Assembly (NCBI GenBank): GCA_964595955.1
Contig: CAZQSF010000004.1
Location: 1 to 64,000 of the forward strand
DNA length: 64,000 nucleotides
Reading direction: 5' to 3'
Origin: JAJDFU01 sp964595955
Lineage (GTDB): Bacteria > Bacteroidota > Bacteroidia > Chitinophagales > Saprospiraceae
Under the pieces are notes generated by a model, which saw only the letters and a list, made by a program, of their open reading frames with translations, had not been told where the DNA came from and did no database searches. Shown here piece after piece: positions 55,601-63,172 of this stretch (within the stretch, counting starts at the first letter, position 1; each line of letters opens with the position of its first letter). Made by a program: the position numbers and the translations under genes.

Positions 55601-55682
55601 CCAGAACAACTACCGCGAGGTGCTCCGCTTAAAATCGGTAGAGGAATACAGGGCGTTCTTCGAGCAGATGTATCTGGAGTGA
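52626..55682 (+). CDS. sprE: T9SS/gliding lipoprotein SprE/PorW
   Basis: This is a 1018-residue TPR lipoprotein. The lipobox LLLLAGC (Cys26) ends the signal. The first about 120 residues match the start typical of SprE/PorW: LYHNTTARFNGYFNATELYK, then VYPYVEVENPKAAADKLDEA. A Lys/Glu-rich coiled coil (about residues 150-235) and an acidic Pro/Glu linker (about 240-280) are followed by TPR helices and a C-terminal domain (HYVLVAFDGQINLNDVKVTI). SprE/PorW is needed for T9SS secretion and gliding in known Bacteroidota. The start could also be the ATG at 52638. A promoter lies at 52497-52528. Confidence 0.9.
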   Translation: MQNIMDLRSVFTGIALAGSLLLLAGCVTQKKKDADLKGLAKLYHNTTARFNGYFNATELYKASLEELNMQYKDDYTRLLPVYPYVEVENPKAAADKLDEAVKKVAVVVNLHRKSSYTDDCYLLAGQAHFLKQDYETAEETFRFLLDEYGEDYWRKKEMKKLKKKEKKQSGSKAKSNKKKKKKKERKKRQKKERQEREKSQKQKKKEMEQWRKKYNKAVRKRRKGKDVPLPKRPGTQEETPDNQPEEVIAQQEEETPPEPQPEPEKEEEEEATEPDDKKKSYFMKHKPSYQEGKLWLARTLIERDREDEALRYLRELEGDPNLFSEVRRQVPPVRAHIYLKLGQQEQARQALVQAVDLANNRRDKARYTYIMAQLYRRAGQPDEAYAAFEQVKRLTNDYTMEFNSRLNMALNEWLSGQGSSTDAVANLKKMLRDEKNQEFRDQIYFAMATISLEKDDREQAIANLVNSLRVSSANPSQRAESYLTLADLYFEAEDYVKAKNYYDSTLQVMPLTDDDYQRVASLSKNLTEIAAAIQNIALQDSLLRISAMSDADKRELAFAIQQREEQARLEAIKAQAGNPGGGRQAGRKGATGAQAGTSFGQPALNTARPVATNLSGSGSSFFAYDSKALRRGERDFQRKWGNRPLEDNWRRSNRSGASLFEEEEVVEEVAASVFDDDAVADILEGVPNSPEEVKLAEFKLQESMFTLGALYRDRMDDDEKAVEAHEALNSRFPGSNFELDSWYYLYLAHKELNQPVKAEEYARKIRTKYSGSTYDRVIRNPNYANELLDEQKKLTRYYDQAFAAFKQGNYNGSLQMCDNAKQQFGAQNELQPKFALLKAMNEGKLNGRDAYKRALQEVVAKYKDTPEQKQAREMLRILGGAVATLPGGEKVDLSKFKPEKDAIHYVLVAFDGQINLNDVKVTISDFNQAYFELLRLRIANIYLGSSAKDRTPIIVIRRFKNEAEAMDYYYTYQKNKDKFVSETTPFSVLPITQNNYREVLRLKSVEEYRAFFEQMYLE

Positions 55683-56966
55683 TCAGGGGGTTTCGGAGGC
55701 CGGTACCGGTTCTTCTTCCCCGATCTTTCCCGGCAAGGCCCGCTTGACAATGGGGCCGAGACTAAGCCCCTGGACGACGATGGAAAAAATCACCACGATG
55801 TAGGTCGCCGTGAGGATGAAGTCCCGAGGCATGTCGGTGGTAAGCGACAAGGCCAGCGCGATAGATATCCCGCCGCGCAACCCGCCCCAGGTCATAATGC
55901 GGGTCATGTACGGGAAGTGCCGGATCCTTCGCCGAAATAATTGAATGGGGATGCCCAGCGCCAGAAAACGGGCGATCAGCACGATGGGGATGGCCAAAAG
56001 CCCGGCCACCACAAAAGGCTCATCGAAGCGGATCAGTACGATTTCAAGCCCGATAAGCACGAATAACACGGCGTTTAACAGCACGTCCAGCAGTTCCCAG
56101 AACTTATCGACGTATAGTTCGGTCTCAGCCGACATGGACTGCTGCCGAAGCCGGTCGTTGCCGATCACGAGGCCGGCAACCACCATGGCCAACGGGCCGG
56201 AAAAGTGCAGTTGGCTGGCCAGCCAATAGCCCCCCATGACCACGGCTAAGGTGATTAACACCTCGATCTCATAGTTTTCGATCGTGCGCATGAGGTAATA
56301 GGCCAGAAAGCCGAGGCCAAAGCCCAGGGCAATGCCCCCGCCCACTTCCTCGAGGAAGAGAATTCCCACCTCACCGAGGTGCAATTCGCCCAGGCCGGCC
56401 TGCGCCAGGTTGAACACGGTCAGAAAAACGACAACGCCTATACCGTCATTGAAAAGGCTTTCGCCGGAGATCATAACCTCCAGCCGTTTGGGAACACCGG
56501 CTTTCTTGAGGATGCCCAAAACGGCAATCGGGTCGGTAAGAGAGATCAGGGCCCCGAACAGCAAACAGTAAATAAAAGGCATGGCGATGCCGAATAAACT
56601 GGCTACGAAGTAGGTCAGCCCCCCCACGATGAAGGTGGATAAGAAAACCCCGACGGTGGCGAAAAGTACGATGGACAAGCCTTGTTTTTTCAGCTCATTG
56701 AAGTCGACGTGCAACGCACCGGCAAAGAGCAGGAAGCTGAGCATGCCGTCCATCAGCAGGCGGCGGAAATCGATCTGGGCAACGAATTGCTCTTCGAACA
56801 GGTGAATATCCGGATACCAACGCCCGGCAAAATAGGCCAGGATGGAAAAGCCGATTGACACCACCATGAGTCCGATGGTCACCGGCAATTTCAACAGGCG
56901 AATGTTGAGGTAGCCAAAAAGGGCAGCCAGTACGATGAGGATAGTTACAATAGTGAGCAGGTCCAT
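55683..56966 (-). CDS. Na+/H+ antiporter, CPA1/NhaP type
   Basis: This is a 427-residue inner-membrane antiporter with about twelve transmembrane helices. Family markers: LFGALISLTDPIAVLGILKK (the conserved Asp-Pro in LTDPIAV), SGESLFNDGIGVVVFLTVF, and MTWGGLRGGISIALALSL near the end. The ND pair of FNDG typical of electroneutral antiporters is present. It should exchange sodium or potassium for protons. Its stop abuts that of sprE with no gap. The C-terminal soluble tail is short. Confidence 0.92.
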   Translation of the reverse strand: MDLLTIVTILIVLAALFGYLNIRLLKLPVTIGLMVVSIGFSILAYFAGRWYPDIHLFEEQFVAQIDFRRLLMDGMLSFLLFAGALHVDFNELKKQGLSIVLFATVGVFLSTFIVGGLTYFVASLFGIAMPFIYCLLFGALISLTDPIAVLGILKKAGVPKRLEVMISGESLFNDGIGVVVFLTVFNLAQAGLGELHLGEVGILFLEEVGGGIALGFGLGFLAYYLMRTIENYEIEVLITLAVVMGGYWLASQLHFSGPLAMVVAGLVIGNDRLRQQSMSAETELYVDKFWELLDVLLNAVLFVLIGLEIVLIRFDEPFVVAGLLAIPIVLIARFLALGIPIQLFRRRIRHFPYMTRIMTWGGLRGGISIALALSLTTDMPRDFILTATYIVVIFSIVVQGLSLGPIVKRALPGKIGEEEPVPASETP

Positions 56967-57047
56967 ATCCGGGGCTTTGTCCGAGAGCTGAAAATAGGGA
57001 GTTCGATGAATTTCCGTCCGTTTCTGGCGAAAAACATGGCAGGAAGC

Positions 57048-57055
57048 TATATTTG
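57048..57055 (+). promoter_or_regulatory. -7 element upstream of the SPOR-like gene
   Basis: TATATTTG (57048-57055) matches the consensus, with TTTCTG about 20 bases upstream as weak -33. The leader to ATG 57232 would be about 170 bases, longer than usual. Confidence 0.4.
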
Positions 57056-57231
57056 TAACGGATCCCCCGGCAACCAGAGAGCGAATTCGGATACCCAGGT
57101 GTAAGTAAGAAAAACAGCGAAATGTAGATTCAGGCCGTTAATCCCGGCTCGTCTTGTTGCGCTGTGTTCTTTTTTTGGTGATACTTGTCCTTGGGAATTC
57201 CCATCAACACAAGCACAAAAACGACAACATC

Positions 57232-57624
57232 ATGAGAGCCCTGCTCTTCATCTTTCTATTGTTGCCGGCGGCTCAGGCGCTGAAAGCGCAAGATACCATT
57301 CCTCCCAAACCATGGTATTGCAACCCGCCGGCCGGACCAATGACCGCCCGGGCCGCTTCGGCAGCTCCTGCGGCAACACCCCGTATGCCCACGCAGGCGG
57401 TCACCTGTTACAAGGTGCAGGTAGCCATTCTCACGCGCTCCAATCCTAAAGACTTTCCCTTCCACCCCAGATTGGTAGCGAGGTATCGGCCCTGTGAAGA
57501 GGTCTGGGTGATCGAATCGCGAGAAACCTTCGAATATCGCGAACAGGCCGAATCCTTTGTACAAGAGATGCTGGACGTGGGATACAAAGGCGCCTACGTT
57601 ACCGAGATCGTCGGCTACGAGTAA
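57232..57624 (+). CDS. Small exported SPOR-like protein
   Basis: This is a 130-residue protein with signal peptide (MRALLFIFLLLPAAQALKAQ). A low-complexity Ala/Pro stretch (AASAAPAATPRMPTQA) leads to an about 75-residue C-terminal domain (CYKVQVAILTRSNPKDFPFH, VIESRETFEYREQAESFVQE, YKGAYVTEIVGYE) that resembles a SPOR fold. The mature chain has three Cys. Role unknown; peptidoglycan binding is only inferred. It is followed by paired palindromes. Confidence 0.7.
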   Translation: MRALLFIFLLLPAAQALKAQDTIPPKPWYCNPPAGPMTARAASAAPAATPRMPTQAVTCYKVQVAILTRSNPKDFPFHPRLVARYRPCEEVWVIESRETFEYREQAESFVQEMLDVGYKGAYVTEIVGYE

Positions 57625-57626
57625 TT

Positions 57627-57738
57627 CGGTTTTCAGGATAAAATGACCTTTCTACGAAGACTTATTTTATCCTGAAAACCGTGAATACCGCTTCAAGTAT
57701 GAAATGACCTAAAATTTATTTCATACTTGAAACGGTAT
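57627..57738. repeat. Two tandem long hairpins with matching loops
   Basis: Hairpin 1: arms 57627-57644 and 57664-57681, perfect 18 bp, loop of 19. Hairpin 2: arms 57685-57705 and 57718-57738, 21 bp with one mismatch, loop of 12. Both loops begin GACCT straight after an A/T-rich arm end (AAAAT or GAAAT). The 57625-57949 gap (325 bases) holds nothing else clear except a third small stem near 57786-57818. They may act as terminators for either neighbour. Confidence 0.75.
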
Positions 57739-57949
57739 AAGCACGAGTTCGAACAGCAGAAAGGTATACAGGGCGCGGAACGGTCTGGAAAACCCCCAAT
57801 GGTTTGGGTGCGTTTTCCCCGTTTCGGGTTCTGTAGCTTCTAGATGCCGCTAATTGAAAGGATGAGGCCGGGAACGATCAACTGCTGAATGGCTAACAGT
57901 AGCTCTGTGCGGCCCCCCTCTTGCCCTGCGGCACATCCCGAGGGCCCAT

Positions 57950-60025
57950 TTAGTAAGCCAGCAAATCGGAAAGCGCATCCGCTACTTTCTCCGCGGAAGG
58001 GATCATCGTCTTTTCCAGCGTTTCGTTCAAGGGGATGGCCGGCATGTTTTCGGAGCCCAGGGTCCGCACGGGCGCATCCAGGTGTTCGAAACACTGCGCT
58101 TGTATGCGGGCTGCCAGGCTTTGTCCGAAGGATTGATTTACGGGCTCTTCGGTAAGAACCAGCACCTTACTGTGGGTCCGGGCGGTTGTCCACAGGGCTT
58201 CCTCATCCAGGGGGTAGAGGCTGCGCAGATCCACGATCTCGATCCGGCCCGGAAATTTTTTAGCCGCATTCAAAGCCCAGTGGACCCCCATGCCGTAGGT
58301 GACCACGGCCAGGCTGTCGCCGGTGGCCACCTTGTCCGGGTCGGCTGCCAGCGCAGTGCGCGCTTTGCCGAAAGGAATGACGTATTCCTCGTCGGGCAGG
58401 GGGGTGCGGGCGGCTCCCGTGCCGGGCACCTTGCTCCAGTACAGGCCTTTGTGCTCGAAGATGACCACCGGATTGGGGTCGTAAAAGGCAGACTTCATCA
58501 GCCCTTTCAGATCGGCCCCGGTACTGGGGTAGGCGATCTTCAGCCCGCGAATATTTGTGACCACGCTTTCTACGCTCGAGCTGTGGTAGGGGCCGCCGCT
58601 GCCGTAGGCGCCGATGGGCACCCGGATCACGGCACTCACCGGCCACTTGCCATTGCTGAGGTAACAGGATCGACTCACCTCCGTGAAGAGCTGGTTGAGC
58701 CCCGGCCAGATGTAATCTGCGAATTGTACCTCCACAATGGGCTTGAGCCCTACCGCAGACATGCCCACCGTACTGCCGATGATGAAGGCTTCCTGGATGG
58801 GCGTGTTGAACACGCGCTCGTCGCCGAACTTTTGGGCAAGGGTAGCGGCTTCGCGAAAAACCCCGCCCAGTCGACCGCCTACATCCTGGCCGTAGAGCAG
58901 GCATTCCGGATGCTTGTGCATGAGTTCTTCGACAGCGAAAAGGGCGCTGTCCACCATGACGGTTTCCTCAGCCCCCTCCGGAGCCCGGGTGCCCGCTTCT
59001 TCGGTGATTGGCGTAGGGGCAAAATCGTGGGTGAACAAGTCTTCGGGCCGAGGGTCTTCAGCGGCCTGGGCGCGTTCATAGTCCCGGGCGACCTGCTCGG
59101 CCACTTCCTCTTCAAGCTGTAAAATGGTCTCTTCCCGCACTTCGCTCTCCAATAGGGCTCGGCGAAGCTTGGGGTAGGGATCGCGCTTTTGTTGTTCCTC
59201 CAGATCGTCGCGGTACATGTGTTTGCGCACCCCGCTGGTGTGGTGGTTGAGTAAGGGGACAGTTGCGTGCACCAGGAAGGGTCGACGTTCCTCGCGGATG
59301 AGCTGAAGGACTTCAGCCAGGGTGTTCCAGCATTCGGCAAAGTCGGTGCCGTCTATGCTTCGAACGTCAAGCCCCTTGAAGCCTTGCGCGTATTCGGCCG
59401 CATTCTGGGCCCGGGTCTCCTCGGCCGTGGCGGAGATGTCCCAGCCGTTGTCCTGTACCAGGTAGAGGATAGGCAGTTGCTTGAGCACCGCCATTTGAAA
59501 GGCTTCCGCTACTTCGCCTTCGGTGATGGAGGCATCGCCCAGCGAACAGACTGCCACGGGACGCTCCGCCGGGTCCTCGTACGTCGCCAGGCCTTGCTGT
59601 TCCTTGTATTGCATGCCCATGGCCACACCCGTAGTGGGGATGGCCTGCATGCCCGTGGCGCTGGACTGGTGTGGAATCTTTGGCTTGTCCTCGTCGCGAA
59701 GGCTGGGGTGGGCGTAGTAGGTGCGACCGCCGCTGAAGGGATCGTCGCGCTTGGCCAGCAATTGCAGCATGAGGTCGTAAGGCGTCATCCCAATGCCCAG
59801 AAGTATGGAGTCGTCCCGGTAATAGGGAGCCACGTAATCCTGAGGCTGGAGTTGCATGCCCAGGGCCAGTTGAATGGCTTCGTGCCCGCGGGAGGTAGCG
59901 TGCACGTATTTGGAAACGATCTGGATGTGCTTCTCGTACAATTCGGCCATGGCCTTGGCCGTGGCCATCTTGCGGAAGCCGGCCAGCAGAATGTCCTTGG
60001 AAATCGCGGATTCGGTCTTGATCAT
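57950..60025 (-). CDS. Fused alpha/beta E1 subunit of a 2-oxoacid dehydrogenase
   Basis: This is a 691-residue enzyme that joins E1-alpha (about residues 1-320) and E1-beta (about 350-690) of the branched-chain or related 2-oxoacid dehydrogenases. ThDP is bound through GDASITEG (163-170) and QDNGW (191-195). The beta half shows GGVFREAATLAQKFGDERVF, NTPIQEAFIIGSTVGMSAVG, VEVQFADYIWPGLNQL and AYGSGGPYHSS. It decarboxylates a 2-oxoacid for transfer to a lipoyl E2. E2 and E3 genes are not seen here. It ends a run of minus-strand genes beginning with paaZ. Confidence 0.93.
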   Translation of the reverse strand: MIKTESAISKDILLAGFRKMATAKAMAELYEKHIQIVSKYVHATSRGHEAIQLALGMQLQPQDYVAPYYRDDSILLGIGMTPYDLMLQLLAKRDDPFSGGRTYYAHPSLRDEDKPKIPHQSSATGMQAIPTTGVAMGMQYKEQQGLATYEDPAERPVAVCSLGDASITEGEVAEAFQMAVLKQLPILYLVQDNGWDISATAEETRAQNAAEYAQGFKGLDVRSIDGTDFAECWNTLAEVLQLIREERRPFLVHATVPLLNHHTSGVRKHMYRDDLEEQQKRDPYPKLRRALLESEVREETILQLEEEVAEQVARDYERAQAAEDPRPEDLFTHDFAPTPITEEAGTRAPEGAEETVMVDSALFAVEELMHKHPECLLYGQDVGGRLGGVFREAATLAQKFGDERVFNTPIQEAFIIGSTVGMSAVGLKPIVEVQFADYIWPGLNQLFTEVSRSCYLSNGKWPVSAVIRVPIGAYGSGGPYHSSSVESVVTNIRGLKIAYPSTGADLKGLMKSAFYDPNPVVIFEHKGLYWSKVPGTGAARTPLPDEEYVIPFGKARTALAADPDKVATGDSLAVVTYGMGVHWALNAAKKFPGRIEIVDLRSLYPLDEEALWTTARTHSKVLVLTEEPVNQSFGQSLAARIQAQCFEHLDAPVRTLGSENMPAIPLNETLEKTMIPSAEKVADALSDLLAY

Positions 60026-60035
60026 CGGTCAGGCT

Positions 60036-60710
60036 TTAAGCATTTCGCTGGGCCGTGAGCTGCATAAGGCGCTCGCGGCTCAGGTCCAGGTCTTCGGTAA
60101 AGATATGCGGATAGTGTTCCTGCATGAGTTGATAAATGCGTTCGAAAGGCACGTCCTCAAAGTGGCCGTATTCCTCCAGGTAGTCCATAAACACCTGCCC
60201 CTTGCGGTCGAACTGCTGGAAGAGGGCGTCCGATGAGCCGTCAAATTCCAGGGGCTCCACATCCAGGCGCTCGCAAAGTGCCCGGTTGAAGGCGGGGGTT
60301 ACCTTGAGCCACCGGCCGTGCAGGAATACCTCTACATAGCCGTGGGGCACCAGCTCATCCGTACCGAAAGCCTGAATCATTCGCTCGGCGGCAATGTGGT
60401 TGCGCACCTTGGCCAGGCAAAGACGGGCCGGAATGTTTGCGGCCCGCAACAGGGCAGTCATGAGGATGCCTTTGTCCAGGCAATGGCCTTCCGCTCGCTG
60501 CAACACATGGCTGGCTCGCAGGGTCTCTGCCCGGAAGCTGAAATTGTAGGGATTGTAGCGCCAGCCGTCGCGCACGGCGTAAAAAATAGCGCCGGCCTTT
60601 TCTTCGGGCGTGCTCAGGCCCGCTGTGACGCGCCCGGCAAAAGCCAAGACTTCCGGCTGTTGCCAGTCCATACCCTCGCCCGCTCGCAGAAAGTCGCTCG
60701 GTTTGCTCAT
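60036..60710 (-). CDS. Transglutaminase-like protein
   Basis: This is a 224-residue cytoplasmic protein with the transglutaminase/cysteine-peptidase core: nucleophile Cys77 in AEGHCLDKGILMTALLRAAN, and His123 in VPHGYVEVFLHGRWLKVTPAF. The usual Asp after the His strand is replaced by TPAFN, as in a known subfamily, so the reaction is uncertain. It starts at ATG 60710, overlapping the enoyl-CoA hydratase-like gene stop in ATGA, and the fused E1 begins 10 bases after it, so all three are co-translated. A role in protein or peptide modification is not proven. Confidence 0.85.
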   Translation of the reverse strand: MSKPSDFLRAGEGMDWQQPEVLAFAGRVTAGLSTPEEKAGAIFYAVRDGWRYNPYNFSFRAETLRASHVLQRAEGHCLDKGILMTALLRAANIPARLCLAKVRNHIAAERMIQAFGTDELVPHGYVEVFLHGRWLKVTPAFNRALCERLDVEPLEFDGSSDALFQQFDRKGQVFMDYLEEYGHFEDVPFERIYQLMQEHYPHIFTEDLDLSRERLMQLTAQRNA

Positions 60711-61483
60711 CCGGCTTTTTGTTTGAATCGTTCGATCGCTTCCCGGGTAAATCGACCCAGGACCAACTTGCCGCTCATTGCAGCACGCGCTTCCAGCAGC
60801 TCATCCCAGTGATCGGTGCCCTGCCAGAAGGCCTGCTTCAGCAGTCGCATGGCTTCGGGATTGGAGGCGGCCAGCCTGCCGGCCAGCTCCTGTACACCGG
60901 CATCCAATTGGTCGGCCTCCTCGTATACCTGAGCATAAAGCCCCTTTTCGAGAGCCCAGTGGGCCTTTTGCCAAACGGTGGCGTTGATGGCCAGCTGGGT
61001 CATGGCGGAGGTGCCGACCTTGCGCTCAACGGCCGGGCCCACTACAAACGGGCCGATGCCGATGGCCAGCTCGCTCAGTTTCACATCGGCAAAGCGGGTG
61101 GCCAGGCAGTAATCGGTGGCGGCAGCCACGCCCACACCACCGCCCACGGCCTTGCCCTGGACGCGGCCGATGATGAACTTCGGGCATTTGCGCATGGCGT
61201 TGATCACCCGGGCAAACCCCATGAAAAAGCGCTTGCCGGCCTCGAAGTCCTCGATGGCGATCAGCTCGTCGAAGCTGGCGCCGGCACAAAAAGTTCGATT
61301 GCCCCCGCTTTTGAGCACGATCACGCGAGCCTCTTCGTTTTGGCCCATGCCGGTTATGGCTTCTGCCAGTTCGGCCAGCACATCGCTGGGCAGGGCATTA
61401 TGCGATGGATGAAAAAACTCAATGGTACCAATGCCGTCCGAAACGGCTGTCAGTACGCCGCCTTGTTTGTTCGTTTGGGTCAT
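60707..61483 (-). CDS. Enoyl-CoA hydratase/isomerase-like protein
   Basis: This is a 258-residue crotonase-fold protein. The oxyanion region FCAGASFDEL (about 65-74) is normal. In GGGVGVA (114-120) the Glu of GGGCEL-type catalytic hydratases is replaced by Gly118, while a Glu (138) remains at the second site in LSELAIGIG. It might be an isomerase, thioesterase or another crotonase. Operon with the transglutaminase (4-base overlap). Nearby paaZ suggests phenylacetate or acyl-CoA catabolism. Confidence 0.88.
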   Translation of the reverse strand: MTQTNKQGGVLTAVSDGIGTIEFFHPSHNALPSDVLAELAEAITGMGQNEEARVIVLKSGGNRTFCAGASFDELIAIEDFEAGKRFFMGFARVINAMRKCPKFIIGRVQGKAVGGGVGVAAATDYCLATRFADVKLSELAIGIGPFVVGPAVERKVGTSAMTQLAINATVWQKAHWALEKGLYAQVYEEADQLDAGVQELAGRLAASNPEAMRLLKQAFWQGTDHWDELLEARAAMSGKLVLGRFTREAIERFKQKAG

Positions 61484-61641
61484 TTAATTCGTATTGTGCA
61501 ACAGGTGGAATAGGTGTACTCCCTCATCCCATGTTTTTATTCGGTCGTGCTCCCTCGGACGGCACCCGCTTGGACTTCTCGAAGGAAAACGGCTGTACGG
61601 AACGGTTGGCTACGCTTAAGCCCGCACGATTTCGCCAAGGG

Positions 61642-63117
61642 TTAGCCCGTACGCTTTACTTGCAACTCGCCGCCCGGGTACCGTTCAATTCGACGGATCA
61701 TGCCGTTGAATACCAGGTAATGAAAGGGCGCAACCAAATACCAGTACAGGCGCCCCATCAGGCCGAACGGCCGGAAAGTGGCTTCTTGTTGCAACCAGGC
61801 TTGGCCGTCTCGCTGCAGAATGCGGAATTCCAGCCAGGCTTCGCCGGGCAGTTTCATTTCGGCATACAACAACAGGCGGCGCTCGTTTTCATCCGCCACC
61901 AACACCCGCCAGAAATCGAGGGCATCGCCGGGGTTTATGCGATCGGGATGGGTGCGGCCGCGCCGAAGACCGATGCCGCCCACCAGCTTGTCCAGCAGGC
62001 CCCGCAAACGCCAGAGTGCGTTGGCATAGTACCAGCCGCGCTCGCCGCCGATGGCCTGAATATTTGCCCAAACCTGTTCCTCTCGCACGTGCTCGATCGG
62101 GATGCGCCTTCGATCCCGGAAACATCCGTATTCCGGCACCTGCATGTATTTTTGCAGGTTACTGTGGCTGGAGCTGGAGATCAGCGAATCCTTCCAACTG
62201 GAGACAACCATGTTCTGCTCGATCCTGGCGAAGGCCAGGGCTACGGCTTCCCGGTAAGGAATCAGATCTATGCCCAGCATGCCGGCCAGGCGATGATCGC
62301 GGGCCACTACGTCTACCTTCATGCTGTCCACCAGGTTCACGGCCAGTTCGTAGGTGATAGAGGTCACGAAGTACAACCAGTAGCTGGACAGCCTTGGCGT
62401 CATCACCGGCACGGTGAAGATCCAGCGTCGCAGGCCCCGGACTTCGGCGTAGCCGAGAAGCATTTCCCTGTAGGATAAGACCTCGCCGCAGCCGATATCG
62501 AAGTTCTGGTCGAAGCAATCCTCGCGAAGCAAAACCCCGGTCAGTAACTGAATGACATTTCGAATGCCGATGGGTTCGCAAAGCGTATTGACCCAGCGGG
62601 GGGCCACCATTACGGGGAGCTTCTCCACCAGGTCGCGTATGATTTCAAAGGAGGCGCTGCCCGAACCGACCACGATGCCGGCCCGCAGGGCCGTGAGCGG
62701 GACGTTTCCCGCCGCGAGAATGCGTTCTACCTGCAAGCGCGACTCCAGGTGACGCGAAAGCTCTTCGCTGTTCACCATACCGGTCAGGTAGATGATCTGT
62801 TTTGCCCCGGCGCGCTCCACATATTCCCGGAAGTGGCGGGCGGTCTTTTCCTCCAGGGATTCGAATTTGCCCACGGAGGCAGACATGGAGTGGATGAGGA
62901 AATAAGCCACCTCAAAATCGAGGGGAACTTCGCCGTTGGCCGGCACCGGCTCCAAAAAATCGTGTTCAAACAACGCTACCGTCCAGTCGTCCGGCAGGTC
63001 GGCTGCGTAGGTCTGCGCATCCCGCACACAGGCAATGACCTCGTGCCCTTGGTCCAGCAGCACGGGGAGCAGCCGTTTGCCGATGTAGCCGGTAGCCCCG
63101 GTGAGTAAGATACGCAT
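61642..63117 (-). CDS. SDR with C-terminal DUF2867 domain
   Basis: This is a 491-residue protein. The N-terminal domain (about residues 1-290) is an atypical SDR with NAD(P) motif TGATGYIGKRLLP and ALRAGIVVGSGSAS. The C-terminal DUF2867 domain follows (about 320-490), with RINPGDALDFWRVLVADENE and FRPFGLMGRLYWYLVAPFHY. The whole architecture recurs in many bacteria with no known substrate. It sits 55 bases after paaZ and 158 before the crotonase, in the same direction. The ATG start is clear. Confidence 0.88.
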   Translation of the reverse strand: MRILLTGATGYIGKRLLPVLLDQGHEVIACVRDAQTYAADLPDDWTVALFEHDFLEPVPANGEVPLDFEVAYFLIHSMSASVGKFESLEEKTARHFREYVERAGAKQIIYLTGMVNSEELSRHLESRLQVERILAAGNVPLTALRAGIVVGSGSASFEIIRDLVEKLPVMVAPRWVNTLCEPIGIRNVIQLLTGVLLREDCFDQNFDIGCGEVLSYREMLLGYAEVRGLRRWIFTVPVMTPRLSSYWLYFVTSITYELAVNLVDSMKVDVVARDHRLAGMLGIDLIPYREAVALAFARIEQNMVVSSWKDSLISSSSHSNLQKYMQVPEYGCFRDRRRIPIEHVREEQVWANIQAIGGERGWYYANALWRLRGLLDKLVGGIGLRRGRTHPDRINPGDALDFWRVLVADENERRLLLYAEMKLPGEAWLEFRILQRDGQAWLQQEATFRPFGLMGRLYWYLVAPFHYLVFNGMIRRIERYPGGELQVKRTG

Positions 63118-63172
63118 GACGATAGGTTACCCCATATCAACGCAGGCACCTCCCGGAGGTTCGCCCCGGCAC

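Noticed and set aside
61405..62478. 357-aa plus frame
   Set aside because: It lies opposite the DUF2867 and crotonase genes and is a shadow of their codon bias.
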